From JAVZOV01 sp049976445 (lineage in GTDB: Archaea; Thermoproteota; Thermoprotei; Gearchaeales; WAQG01), in contig JBMFIF010000002.1 in the NCBI GenBank assembly GCA_049976445.1, forward strand, positions 1-64,000: a stretch of 64,000 nt of DNA, in the 5' to 3' direction. The position numbers were made by a program, and so were the translations under genes. The notes beneath the pieces are model-generated. The model made no database searches. It was not told the DNA's origin and saw only the letters and a list, made by a program, of their open reading frames with translations. Each line of letters opens with the position of its first letter. Positions within the stretch are counted from its first letter, which is position 1. Shown here piece by piece: positions 8,801-17,932 of the stretch.

Positions 8801-9439
8801 TTATGTAGTTGAGGGGCCTTTCTCTTTTTCTGGACTTGGAAGCTCTGAAAACTCTTTGCTTCTACTTTCAGCAACAGCCTGTGCTTCTTTGAGTATTTTT
8901 TCAGCTTCTTCACTCTGTGGACCGAAGGCTCCAAAGTGAACGCCTGAGATCTCTCCAGCTTCAGTGAGTACAGATGTTAGTGCTTCGCCTATGTCGCCTA
9001 GTTCTCTCTCAGCTTCAGGTAATATGCCTATTAATTGTCTCTTAACAGCGTTCACAACACCTATTGCAGGTTCGATTGCAGCAACAACATCACCTATCTC
9101 TTTAATCGTACCAAGTCTTAATATTACGGATTCTAGTGCTATCTTACTCTGAAGTACTACTTTGGCAACTTTTCTTACTCCAGCTACTTCGTTAGCATAC
9201 ATGTATGCACGATCAGAATCATTCTTTATGTACGCGTTAACCAATTGCTCGAAAAGTCTGCGATCTCGCTCTTGTAAACGGTGATAAAGTTGGTCGAGTT
9301 TCATAGTTTGAGTTTCAAGTTTTCTTGTAACTTGGTCGATTTTATTCTTTAACGGTGGTGATGGATATACTGCATCCCTTATTCTTCCCGAAAGGGGCTC
9401 TTTCGGCTCCCTTTCCCATCTTCTTGCGAAGTTTGCCAT
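8801..9439 (-). CDS. ESCRT-III paralogue (CdvB1/B2 type), no winged helix
   Basis: 212 residues. The core helices resemble the neighbouring CdvB: both share R-L-x-x-x-x-x-x-L-F/M-x-x-x-V, A-x-x-Y-A-N-E-V-A and L-E-S/Q-x-x-L-R-L. It ends with a Pro-rich tail containing ELPSPEK, a probable MIM2-like site, and lacks the winged helix. First gene of the cluster, 175 bp ahead of cdvB. Paralogues without the winged helix act later in ring constriction in Sulfolobus; the same is inferred here. Confidence 0.88.
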   Translation of the reverse strand: MANFARRWEREPKEPLSGRIRDAVYPSPPLKNKIDQVTRKLETQTMKLDQLYHRLQERDRRLFEQLVNAYIKNDSDRAYMYANEVAGVRKVAKVVLQSKIALESVILRLGTIKEIGDVVAAIEPAIGVVNAVKRQLIGILPEAERELGDIGEALTSVLTEAGEISGVHFGAFGPQSEEAEKILKEAQAVAESRSKEFSELPSPEKEKGPSTT

Positions 9440-9679
9440 TTATTTATCACCAAATCTATGATAACAAAATACTAAAATAAAAGAGAAGTATTTTGCATAC
9501 CTCAAAGCATAAATGAAAATATGCTATAAAATGTTCATTAAATAACAGCAAAACATTTCATGTATGGGTTATAAAATGGGAATGAAGCATTATGATAAGC
9601 AATAAATTAGTTTAGAATTATTCGTACGTTAAACACTACAAAATCTCGTGTACTTTAAAAAGACACTCATTAGCTTATT
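9440..9679. other. 240-bp intergenic region upstream of the ESCRT-III genes
   Basis: Separates the M48 protease stop from the first ESCRT-III gene. A+T-rich with TATA-like stretches that could serve the Cdv transcript. No gene, RNA or repeat recognised. Confidence 0.4.
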
Positions 9680-11071
9680 TTATCCTAACATAAGTTTAAT
9701 GCTTCTGAGGAAATCTGAAAAGCATTCGCGAGCAATGTTTGTTATTGATAAATCTTTTTTACTGATGTTTTTGGATAATCGTTCTATTCTATATGATACA
9801 GGTGGATGTGCATCAAACCATTTTAACCACGAATAGGCTCTAGTAGAGTAATCTTGTTCATACTTGAGTCTTCTATATCCTATCCTCTTTAATGCCTCTA
9901 TGAGGGAATCAGCGCTATTTGTATAAAATGCTCCTACTAGGTCAGCTCTTTCCTCAAAAAATTTTGCGATGAAAAATACTGTTGTGAAGGAGAGCATTAG
10001 GTATAAGTAAGCTAATATGATTGGTATGTTTAATGTTATGAGAATTCTTATGATGTATTCAATAGAGAATAATGTTGATACTATTATAGGATCGTAATTG
10101 ACTATGTGACTAAATTCGTGAGCAATGACAGCCTTGATCTCATTTTCTTTTAATGTCATCAGTAGACCAATCGTTATTGCTATGGTAGCATATCTTTTTG
10201 AGATACCTGTTGCTGCAGCGTTTGATATTGTTGTATTTATTAGAGTGATTTTAGGCATGTTGATACGAAAGTTTTTTCTTACTTCATCAACTAGTCCGTA
10301 TACATCTATACTAGTTATCTTAACATTCAGAACGTTTATGCCATATTTGTTTAGTATGTTTGTTACTGTCAGGTTGTCTATGGAGTTGTTTATTTTTATT
10401 GTTTGTTCGTAGATTTCTTTTTTAATTTGTGCTTTATTTTTAGATATTATGTTAATGCTTTTTATGTATTCATTTTCTGGTATCCAGCATTCGACTATGT
10501 ATGCGTGTCGATTATCTTGAGTGATTTTGTAGTCACTAATTTTTAGCATTATCTTATCTGAGAATAGCAAGATTACATATTGACTTAGAACTAATAATAT
10601 TGGTAAATAATATCCTAAAAAGTAAAAGCCGATTGTAGCTATTAGAATTAATATACCAATCATAGCGATTGGGTTTCCTAAAAGAAGTTTTAGTATAATA
10701 TTTTCTGTTCTCGATTTTTCTGTTAAGTAATACTTATCTGTGAAAAGGAAAGCGACGGATTTTGCAGGTTGTTGTAATGTGAGAGCTGGATAGAGTAAGC
10801 CTTTTATTATCTCATACGCCTTGTTAGCAATTTTAATATCCCCGTTTGACCAGATTACTACCATTGGTTCTTCTTCAGGGACTATTATTGCTCGTGCATT
10901 TATTTGTTGTAAGGATATCTCTATTGCACTGTAATTCTGGAAAGTTGTTTCTGTAAAAGGTATGTTTTTTTCTTCAATTTTTTTCTTTACATCATTTTTG
11001 TTTAAGGATTCTGGTAATCGATATATGAATGGTATGTTGCTATCTTCTGGACTAGCCAGCATCAAAGTCAC
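9680..11071 (-). CDS. M48 family (HtpX-like) membrane metalloprotease
   Basis: 463 residues. The zinc site HEFSH is at 318-322, with the third ligand in FFEERADL further on, typical of M48 (HtpX/Ste24-like) proteases. A cytoplasmic-looking region of about 130 residues precedes two membrane segments (about 133-172), and more hydrophobic segments follow the HExxH helix. The extra N-terminal domain makes it longer than classic HtpX (about 290-330), so a general quality-control role is only inferred. It overlaps the preceding small gene by 20 nt. Confidence 0.85.
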   Translation of the reverse strand: MTLMLASPEDSNIPFIYRLPESLNKNDVKKKIEEKNIPFTETTFQNYSAIEISLQQINARAIIVPEEEPMVVIWSNGDIKIANKAYEIIKGLLYPALTLQQPAKSVAFLFTDKYYLTEKSRTENIILKLLLGNPIAMIGILILIATIGFYFLGYYLPILLVLSQYVILLFSDKIMLKISDYKITQDNRHAYIVECWIPENEYIKSINIISKNKAQIKKEIYEQTIKINNSIDNLTVTNILNKYGINVLNVKITSIDVYGLVDEVRKNFRINMPKITLINTTISNAAATGISKRYATIAITIGLLMTLKENEIKAVIAHEFSHIVNYDPIIVSTLFSIEYIIRILITLNIPIILAYLYLMLSFTTVFFIAKFFEERADLVGAFYTNSADSLIEALKRIGYRRLKYEQDYSTRAYSWLKWFDAHPPVSYRIERLSKNISKKDLSITNIARECFSDFLRSIKLMLG

Positions 11072-11342
11072 CTAAGTAGTTTAGGCTTCTTGAAATGCTA
11101 AATTGACCATAAATTGTTAATAATTGTGATTGTATGTATGAGATTAGTTCATTAAAGTTTTCTATGAGTTGTTTCTCTGCATTATCAGCTGAGGTTTCAC
11201 TCCGAACTATATGATAATACGCTTTCAAACTTAAGTATCGTGCTGATCTGCTGTTTATTTTTAATCCCATCATGCGTGCCTCGTGTCTTATGAGCTTCTC
11301 AATATCTTTAATAAAATAATGCCAAAATGTCATTTTTCCCAC
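11052..11342 (-). CDS. Small helical protein, unknown
   Basis: 96 residues, predicted all-helical, with no signal peptide or motif that I recognise. It lies 3 bp after the AsnRS stop and overlaps the protease start by 20 nt, so it is translated from the same mRNA as both. The tight packing supports a real gene. No function can be given. Confidence 0.6.
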   Translation of the reverse strand: MGKMTFWHYFIKDIEKLIRHEARMMGLKINSRSARYLSLKAYYHIVRSETSADNAEKQLIENFNELISYIQSQLLTIYGQFSISRSLNYLGDFDAG

Positions 11343-11345
11343 TCT

Positions 11346-12677
11346 TCAGGGGTATATTCGTGTCGGTGTTCTTGGGAACATAATAGCATCTCTAACATGT
11401 GGAAGACCAGCTATCCATTTTATAAATCTTTCTATTCCAAGGCCAAATCCAGCATGTGGAACAGATCCATACCTGCGAAGATCAATGTACCACTCATAAT
11501 CTTCTGGTTTAAGATCAAAATCCTTAATTCTCCTAAGGAGTAGATCTAGGTCATGTATTCTTTGACCACCACTAGTTATTTCTCCTAATCCAGGGGCGTA
11601 GAAATCTGATGAAAGAGTAACATCTGGCCTTTGAGGATCAGGCATATGATAAAATGACCTAGTAGAGACTGGGAATTTCGTTACAAAAAACGGTGTATCA
11701 AAACTGTTTGCTAAAACTTTTTCAGCTTCAGCACCAAAATCTTCACCCCACTTCATAGAAATCCCTTTAGAAGAAAGTAGGTCCAAGGCTTCATCGTAAG
11801 TAATTCTTGGATATGGTGGTTCAGAAATCTTTATGCTATCTCTTCCTAAAACTGTTAGCTCACGCTTTCTCTCTTCAATAACCTTCTTCGCAGCATGATA
11901 TACAAGCTCCTCCTCTACACGCATTATATCATCATGATCAGCAAAAGCTACCTCAGCCTCTAAATGCCAAAATTCAGTAAGATGTTTAGGTGTTCTGGAT
12001 TTCTCGGCTCTGAATGACGGTTCTAACGAATAAACTTTTTCGAACGCAAAAATAGCAGCTTCTAGATAAAACTGCGAACTCTGTGTTAGATAAGCTGTTT
12101 TACCAAAATATCTCACAGGAAATAACGTTGCACCACCTTCAACAGCTGCAGTAATAAATATAGGAGCCTGTACTTCTACAAATCCATTTGCATCAAGCCA
12201 CTCTCTAAAACCCTTTATAGCCGTTTCTCGTATTCTTAAAACAGCAATGATCTTAGGTCTCCGAAGCTGTAAATGCCTATGATCAAGCAAAAACTTCTTA
12301 CCAACACCCTTCCTTATAGGAAAATCATGAGAAACACCAATAATCTCAACAGACTTAGCACTAATCTCAACACCACCAGGAGCCCTAGGATCTTTCCTTA
12401 ACGTACCAATAACTTTCAAAGATGCCTCCCTATCCAATTGCGCAATCATATTATAAACATCTTCGCCTACAATATTCTTTCTAACAGCAACCTGTATAGA
12501 CCCAGTACTATCCCTTAAATTAATAAAAGTTAGACCACCATGAACCCTTAAATTTTCAGCCCAACCTAATAACTCAACCTCTGAACCTTCATCCTTAGAA
12601 ACGATATCCGATACAAACATCCTCTTACCTAATGCAATCCTTCTTACATTATTTGCCACACTTAACCACTCCACCAC
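11346..12677 (-). CDS. asnS: Asparaginyl-tRNA synthetase, archaeal type
   Basis: 443 residues. The N-terminal OB-fold anticodon-binding domain (about 15-120) is followed by the class IIb core. Motif 2 reads SFRAEKSRTPKHLTEFWHLE and motif 3 GFGLGIERF; the final FPRTPTRIYP matches archaeal AsnRS. The LTQSSQFYLEAAIF and YGSVPHAGFGLG stretches favour AsnRS over AspRS. Charges tRNA-Asn. The first gene of a transcript with the small protein and the M48 protease. Confidence 0.88.
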   Translation of the reverse strand: MVEWLSVANNVRRIALGKRMFVSDIVSKDEGSEVELLGWAENLRVHGGLTFINLRDSTGSIQVAVRKNIVGEDVYNMIAQLDREASLKVIGTLRKDPRAPGGVEISAKSVEIIGVSHDFPIRKGVGKKFLLDHRHLQLRRPKIIAVLRIRETAIKGFREWLDANGFVEVQAPIFITAAVEGGATLFPVRYFGKTAYLTQSSQFYLEAAIFAFEKVYSLEPSFRAEKSRTPKHLTEFWHLEAEVAFADHDDIMRVEEELVYHAAKKVIEERKRELTVLGRDSIKISEPPYPRITYDEALDLLSSKGISMKWGEDFGAEAEKVLANSFDTPFFVTKFPVSTRSFYHMPDPQRPDVTLSSDFYAPGLGEITSGGQRIHDLDLLLRRIKDFDLKPEDYEWYIDLRRYGSVPHAGFGLGIERFIKWIAGLPHVRDAIMFPRTPTRIYP

Positions 12678-12870
12678 TTCAGCTCATTCCTATCTGATAC
12701 AAACAAAAATATTTATCGCTTTCAAAACATCTTCACAAAAAATAAAATAGTAAGTCATTCATAAAAATTTGTACGCTTTGCTAAATAATTCGGAATTACT
12801 TCTTAAAGTTATTATATCATTCAAGAATAGTAAAGTATTTATAAATGTTGTGCTATGAAAATGTTGCATT

Positions 12871-13545
12871 ATGATGAAAAGTATTAAAAGTCTGTTACAT
12901 AGTAGAGAGCATGATATTTTACGAATGGTAGTGGAACAAACTACGATTGTGCGTGATTCTATCTTTTTACTTGAGGATTTATTTCAGAAATTAAAGAATG
13001 GAGATTGGGGATATGCGATAGAAAAAAGTTTAGAAATTGCTAGGGAAGAGCATAAGACTGATGTCAAGCGGGAAGAGATAGCTACTAAAATCTTTAAAGA
13101 AGCCTATATGCCAGATTTCAGAGAAGCAATATTAATGCTAATTGAGAAAATAGATGAAGTAATAGATTCAATAAAGGATACTTCCAGAATTATAACGCAG
13201 AGAAAATTTGATGAAAAAATATTGAATGTTTTAGAGCCGGAGTTCACTGCTTATGTTAAATTATGCGTGAAAGCTGTTGAAACGATGTATTTTTCAATAA
13301 GCAAGCTTATTATTAACATTGATGAATCTATAAAACTTATAAATGAGATTAAATCGTTAGAGGTTCAAGTTGATGAGATGAAAATGTTATTGATAAAGCG
13401 CATATATAACATAGATGAGAAAACAATCAGCATATTAACACTACTTCAAATTAAGGATGTTATTCTCTTTATGGATAATATTGTTGATAATGCTGAGGAT
13501 GTCGGTGATGTTCTTCAACTCTTATACTTTACTATAAAAAGTTAA
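12871..13545 (+). CDS. DUF47/PhoU-like phosphate transport accessory protein
   Basis: 224 all-helical residues of the DUF47 (TIGR00153) family, related to PhoU and usually paired with PiT phosphate transporters. Typical are an early RExxD-like segment and two three-helix bundles with acidic E-x-x-x-D motifs. Its partner PiT is convergent, and the two 3' ends overlap by 14 nt instead of forming an operon. Confidence 0.8.
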   Translation: MMKSIKSLLHSREHDILRMVVEQTTIVRDSIFLLEDLFQKLKNGDWGYAIEKSLEIAREEHKTDVKREEIATKIFKEAYMPDFREAILMLIEKIDEVIDSIKDTSRIITQRKFDEKILNVLEPEFTAYVKLCVKAVETMYFSISKLIINIDESIKLINEIKSLEVQVDEMKMLLIKRIYNIDEKTISILTLLQIKDVILFMDNIVDNAEDVGDVLQLLYFTIKS

Positions 13546-14470
13546 GTATCAAATACACGAATAAGGAAATAGTTGTTCCAATAATTGGTGCTATGATCCA
13601 GTTCTTAAACATTTTCATAGAGCTGCCAACACGTAGGCTTCCCTTGGCAAGGTTTATACCGATTAGACTTCCTGTTATTGTTTGAGTTACTGATATTGGT
13701 ATACCTATTGCTGTGAAAAATTGTATTATGATATTGGACGAAAGGAGAGCTGAGACAGTTGCTATACGACCTAATCTGCTGAGACGAAAACCAACTTCAA
13801 TAAATATTCTTTTGCTCATTATAAGTAATCCTAGTGCACCAGCGATACCATTGATTAATAAAAGTTCAGTATAACCAATCTGTATTGAAGAAACCCTAAT
13901 AATAGATATAATAAAACCAATCACATTCGCACCAACCAAATACGAATTATATAAACTCATAAACACGATTAGAAATTTTATCTTAAAACTTAAACCTACA
14001 TCAGGCTTTAAAAATGAATACCTATAAAAGATATTATAAAAAAACGCTGACAAAAATACTGATACTACAACACTAACTATCCATGATATAACAGTAAACA
14101 AAAAATAATTCCAATTGATCATAAATATTCCTGCTGCTGCAAACCCCGCTATAGAAACTATCACCAATTGAGATACTGAAGTAGGAACACCAATTGCACT
14201 CAATAATATAAGAGTGACTATTGATGAAATCATTATGGATAAGAGCTCATCAGGTTTGCCATTAACTATCAACGTACTACCATAATTAATCATTAACGTT
14301 GCGTTTATTATAACACCAGCAAGAATCCCTAAAGCACAAAAAAACACAGCAGTCTTTCTCTTTAAAATGCCTGAACCCATAAGAACAGCCGGATTAATAG
14401 CAGAATTGTTTCCACCACTTGTTAAGCTTAAAATAATACCCGCAGATAAAATTATAATCTCTTTAATAAT
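13532..14470 (-). CDS. pit: PiT family inorganic phosphate transporter, probable AUU start
   Basis: About 313 residues with multiple membrane segments. The family signature, here GGNNSAINPAVLMGSG, begins about 18 residues before the first ATG (14380), so translation must start upstream. That extension runs back to an in-frame TGA at 14479-14477 and has no ATG, GTG or TTG. A strong site, GAGGTGA (14483-14477), precedes ATA (14476) and ATT (14470); ATT has the usual spacing. I therefore place the start at ATT 14470. A second PiT repeat lies in the C-terminal half (GIPISVTQTITGSLIG). It probably takes up phosphate together with the DUF47 protein. Confidence 0.78.
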   Translation of the reverse strand: MIKEIIILSAGIILSLTSGGNNSAINPAVLMGSGILKRKTAVFFCALGILAGVIINATLMINYGSTLIVNGKPDELLSIMISSIVTLILLSAIGVPTSVSQLVIVSIAGFAAAGIFMINWNYFLFTVISWIVSVVVSVFLSAFFYNIFYRYSFLKPDVGLSFKIKFLIVFMSLYNSYLVGANVIGFIISIIRVSSIQIGYTELLLINGIAGALGLLIMSKRIFIEVGFRLSRLGRIATVSALLSSNIIIQFFTAIGIPISVTQTITGSLIGINLAKGSLRVGSSMKMFKNWIIAPIIGTTISLFVYLILNFL

Positions 14471-14476
14471 TCCTAT

Positions 14477-14483
14477 TCACCTC
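14477..14483 (-). promoter_or_regulatory. Ribosome binding site GAGGTGA deciding the PiT start
   Basis: The minus strand reads GAGGTGA here, overlapping the stop of the Yip1-like gene. It is 6 nt from ATT (14470) and directly before ATA (14476), but about 95 nt from the first ATG, so it points to a non-ATG start. Confidence 0.7.
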
Positions 14484-15165
14484 AAATAAAAGGAACTCCA
14501 TACAATATTGACATCAACGCCCTAACTATTATAATCCTCACACCAATCCATGCTGAAATTAACATAAATGTGGCAGCCAGTCTATTAGCACTTAAAATCT
14601 CACTTGCAGCATAAGATTGAAGAACAATACACCAAGTTATCGGTACAACATCAGCAATAAAAACATCTAATATATAATAAACACTATTAGACTGTGCCCA
14701 TTTAATTAATGCCTCTTGAAATTGAATAGATAATGGAATACCAGCCTCATAATTGTACTGTATCCTTGGGAGAAAAAGTATTATAATTCCAGAAATTAAC
14801 CGTCCAAGACCAAGTAATAACAGCAAATAAAACGAGAACAGCACGAATATCTTATAATACTCGTGCTTTACAGAAACAAGAACAAGAAGCATAGTCGAGA
14901 ACAATATTAATCCAGACCCCTCAATAAGATATATAATAAATTCAGAAGAATAATACTGAAAAGTATTACCAAAAATCCCATTAATTTCTATGATCTTCGA
15001 CGCAGAAGCATACGACTTAAACATGGAAAAGAATAGAAATATCATGAAAGCCATCATCGGGCTTAGTAGATCCGGTGCTACTCGTTCTTCCTCCATTAAT
15101 GCGCGTGGATTATAAACAATCCTCGCCAACCGCCTTATCATTCGTTTAACGATAATTAATGACAT
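14482..15165 (-). CDS. Yip1-domain-like membrane protein
   Basis: 227 residues, about five membrane segments, a basic N-terminus (KRMIRRLARIVYNP) and an early NPRALMEE segment. The layout resembles Yip1/YIPF domain proteins, which start with an amphipathic P-x-x-x-x-x-E region ahead of four or five helices. Function in archaea is unknown. It ends 12 bp before the inferred PiT start, so the two genes are probably co-transcribed. Confidence 0.55.
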   Translation of the reverse strand: MSLIIVKRMIRRLARIVYNPRALMEEERVAPDLLSPMMAFMIFLFFSMFKSYASASKIIEINGIFGNTFQYYSSEFIIYLIEGSGLILFSTMLLVLVSVKHEYYKIFVLFSFYLLLLLGLGRLISGIIILFLPRIQYNYEAGIPLSIQFQEALIKWAQSNSVYYILDVFIADVVPITWCIVLQSYAASEILSANRLAATFMLISAWIGVRIIIVRALMSILYGVPFI

Positions 15166-15346
15166 ACATTCTCTTTAATTGTAATTATCGAAGTATAAAT
15201 AAATTTATTCAACAAAAATAATACTCCTTTGGTAGCGTTAAGAAAGTAAGCTTAAACATCAAGAATAAATATGTCATTCTCTTTCTTCTTCTAAGGTAAA
15301 CTTTATTTTGCAGAGTAAGATAAAAATAAGTGGTTAGTGAGATCAG

Positions 15347-17557
15347 ATGGCTTCAAGTAGAGAAATTGAACTTGTAGTAATGGAAGCAGAACCTGATAAA
15401 GTCGGCACAGGATACGCCTCAATGAGCAGAAGAATTATGGGACAGTTAAACATAGTACCTGGTGATATTATAGAAATAGTAGGGAAACGCAACACTTATG
15501 CAATAGCATGGCCGCTCCGTTTTGACGATAATAGAACAATAATTAGAATAGATGGAATAATAAGAAGGAATGCAGGCGTATCAATAGGCGATACTGTTAA
15601 AGTACATCCTGCAACACTTAAACCTGCCGCAAAAGTTACTCTCGCACCGCTAGATTCAAGAATACCTGAAGACTTACTTCATCACACACGCTCGAGAATT
15701 TATGAACGAGCACTCTCGCAATCAATACCTGTGAATAGAGGTGATGTAATACAAATACCAGTGGGATTAGGTGGTAGAATAAATCTAATGATAGTATCGA
15801 TAGTTCCAGGCCCATCAGGAATAATTACCGATTCTACTGAAATCACTATCAGATCTGAACCTGTGAAAGAAGAAGAAGTGATGGTAGCAAGAGTTACATT
15901 TGAAGATATAGGAGATTTAGAAGAAGCAAAGATGCGTATTAGAGAAATCGTAGAACTACCATTAAAACACCCCGAACTTTTCAAAAGATTAGGAATCGAT
16001 CCACCGAGGGGAGTATTACTTTATGGTCCTCCTGGAACTGGTAAAACATTGTTAGCAAAAGCAGTAGCCAGTGAATCTGGAGCACACTTTATAACCATAA
16101 ATGGTCCTGAAATCATGAGTAAGTTTTATGGTGAATCAGAGGCAAGATTAAGGGAGGTATTCAGAGAAGCTGAAGAAAACGCGCCATCAATCATCTTCAT
16201 TGACGAGCTAGACGCCATAGCTCCTAAAAGAAGTGAGGTTACTGGTGAAGTAGAAAAAAGAGTTGTAGCACAATTATTAGCATTAATGGATGGTATGAAA
16301 GGAAGAGGACAAGTTATAGTCATAGGTGCTACGAACAGACCTGACGCTATAGACCCAGCCCTCAGAAGACCTGGAAGATTCGATAGAGAAATAGCCATAG
16401 GAATGCCAGACAAAAGGGCACGTAAAGAAATATTCTTGGTGCACACTAGAAATATGCCATTAGATAATGATGTAAATTTAGATGAACTAGCTCAAATAAC
16501 ACACGGTTTTACCGGAGCTGATATAGCAGCGTTATGCAGAGAAGCTGCAATGAACGCGTTAAGAAGATTCTTACCTAAAATAAACCTTGACGCAGAAACA
16601 ATACCCCCAGAAGTACTTCAAGAATTAAAAGTCACGATGGCAGATTTTGAATCTGCAATGAGGGATGTTCCGCCATCAGTACTAAGAGAAGTTCTTATAG
16701 AAGTCCCTGAAGTCCACTGGGAGGATATAGGTGGAATGAATGAAGTAAAACAACTTCTTAGGGAAGCTGTCGAATTACCGATCAAGAATCCGGAGATATT
16801 CGAAGAGGCAGGCATAAGACCACCAAGAGGTATACTACTATTTGGTCCTCCTGGAACTGGTAAAACATTGTTAGCAAAAGCAGTAGCAACAGAGAGTGAA
16901 GCAAACTTTATAGCAGTTAGAGGTCCAGAACTATTAAGTAAATGGGTTGGTGAATCTGAAAAAGGCATCAGGGAAGTATTTAAGAAAGCAAGACAAGCGG
17001 CCCCATGTATAGTGTTCTTTGATGAAATCGACGCGATCGCCCCTGCAAGAGGTCTAAGGAGCGGTGATTCCGGAGTTACGGAAAGGATGGTGAACCAACT
17101 TTTAACTGAAATGGATGGGTTGCAGACATTAAAGAATGTTGTAGTTATTGGCGCTACGAACAGATTAGATATAATAGACCCTGCATTGCTTAGACCTGGT
17201 AGGTTCGATAGAGTAATATTTGTTCCACCGCCAGATCTGAAAGCACGTATCGAAATATTTAAAGTACACACTAAGAAAATGAAACTGGCAGATGATGTTA
17301 ATATAGAAGAATTAGCACTCAGAACTGAAGGATATACTGGAGCTGATATAGAAGCAGTATGCAGAGAAGCGGCCATGGAGGCAATAAGGGAAGGTGCACG
17401 CCCTGTAAAAGTAGCTGCAAGACATTTTGAAAAAGCTTTAAAGAATGTTCCACCAAGTGTATCTCAGGATGATCTAAAATACTACATGGAAGTTTATAAT
17501 CAATTCAGAAAATCATCAAGACAACCTGAAAAGAAGCCAGTCGGAATATACATGTGA
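15347..17557 (+). CDS. CDC48/VAT (p97-like) AAA ATPase
   Basis: 736 residues. The N-terminal double-psi barrel and four-stranded barrel (about 1-180) are followed by two AAA modules, D1 with Walker A GPPGTGKT at about 227-234 and Walker B IIFIDELDA, and D2 with the same Walker A at about 502 and FFDEIDA. Full length for archaeal VAT. Unfolds proteins for the proteasome. The codons for the D1 and D2 P-loop region are identical over 45 nt (16024-16068 and 16843-16887), while the flanks differ. Confidence 0.95.
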   Translation: MASSREIELVVMEAEPDKVGTGYASMSRRIMGQLNIVPGDIIEIVGKRNTYAIAWPLRFDDNRTIIRIDGIIRRNAGVSIGDTVKVHPATLKPAAKVTLAPLDSRIPEDLLHHTRSRIYERALSQSIPVNRGDVIQIPVGLGGRINLMIVSIVPGPSGIITDSTEITIRSEPVKEEEVMVARVTFEDIGDLEEAKMRIREIVELPLKHPELFKRLGIDPPRGVLLYGPPGTGKTLLAKAVASESGAHFITINGPEIMSKFYGESEARLREVFREAEENAPSIIFIDELDAIAPKRSEVTGEVEKRVVAQLLALMDGMKGRGQVIVIGATNRPDAIDPALRRPGRFDREIAIGMPDKRARKEIFLVHTRNMPLDNDVNLDELAQITHGFTGADIAALCREAAMNALRRFLPKINLDAETIPPEVLQELKVTMADFESAMRDVPPSVLREVLIEVPEVHWEDIGGMNEVKQLLREAVELPIKNPEIFEEAGIRPPRGILLFGPPGTGKTLLAKAVATESEANFIAVRGPELLSKWVGESEKGIREVFKKARQAAPCIVFFDEIDAIAPARGLRSGDSGVTERMVNQLLTEMDGLQTLKNVVVIGATNRLDIIDPALLRPGRFDRVIFVPPPDLKARIEIFKVHTKKMKLADDVNIEELALRTEGYTGADIEAVCREAAMEAIREGARPVKVAARHFEKALKNVPPSVSQDDLKYYMEVYNQFRKSSRQPEKKPVGIYM
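16024..16068 (+). repeat. 45-nt exact intragenic repeat, D1 copy
   Basis: Identical to 16843-16887. Both encode GPPGTGKTLLAKAVA with the same codon at every position, and the neighbouring bases differ at once on both sides. Confidence 0.85.
16843..16887 (+). repeat. 45-nt exact intragenic repeat, D2 copy
   Basis: Second copy of the stretch at 16024-16068; suggests gene conversion between the two ATPase modules. Confidence 0.85.
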
Positions 17558-17589
17558 AAGTATTCTATTTCATTTTATTTAGAAATTAT

Positions 17590-17794
17590 GTGCTTTGTTG
17601 CATAATTCGTGCATGATTTTGTGGAGCGTTTCACACATTCCCCCAAATTTCATGATACTTACTGATGTGGTTTTATGTATGCTAGTTAGGAGTACTCATT
17701 AAAATTGTGAGAAAACATCATCAAACTCTCAACACACAAGAATCCTATACATAAAAAACACATCAAAAACACATCAGAATTATGCAACAAAGCA
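17590..17794. mobile_element. MITE-like element with 17-bp perfect terminal inverted repeats
   Basis: GCTTTGTTGCATAATTC at 17592-17608 is exactly inverted at 17777-17793. The 205-bp unit is flanked by AAATTAT on both sides (17583-17589 and 17795-17801), a likely target-site duplication. The ends resemble those of IS5/IS903-group elements (GGCTTTGTTG...). No open frame inside, so it depends on a transposase elsewhere. It fills most of the 375-bp gap between CDC48 and the next gene. Confidence 0.75.
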
Positions 17795-17932
17795 AAATTA
17801 TAAAAAGAATTTCGTAGAACTTAGTTTGTGAAAATATTCTTAGATAGCAAAATTTTAATATGCTTATCCTGACCTTATTATCATTTTATTATATCTTAAA
17901 AATATTTAAGTAGCGCACCATATTAGTTATCG

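Noticed and set aside
12871..13545. PiT and DUF47 convergent 14-nt overlap as a regulatory device
   Set aside because: Short 3' overlaps are common in compact genomes; no further signal.
16618..17376. 252-codon minus-strand open frame
   Set aside because: Mirror of the CDC48 D2 module; low-complexity Ser/Ala composition typical of an antisense shadow.
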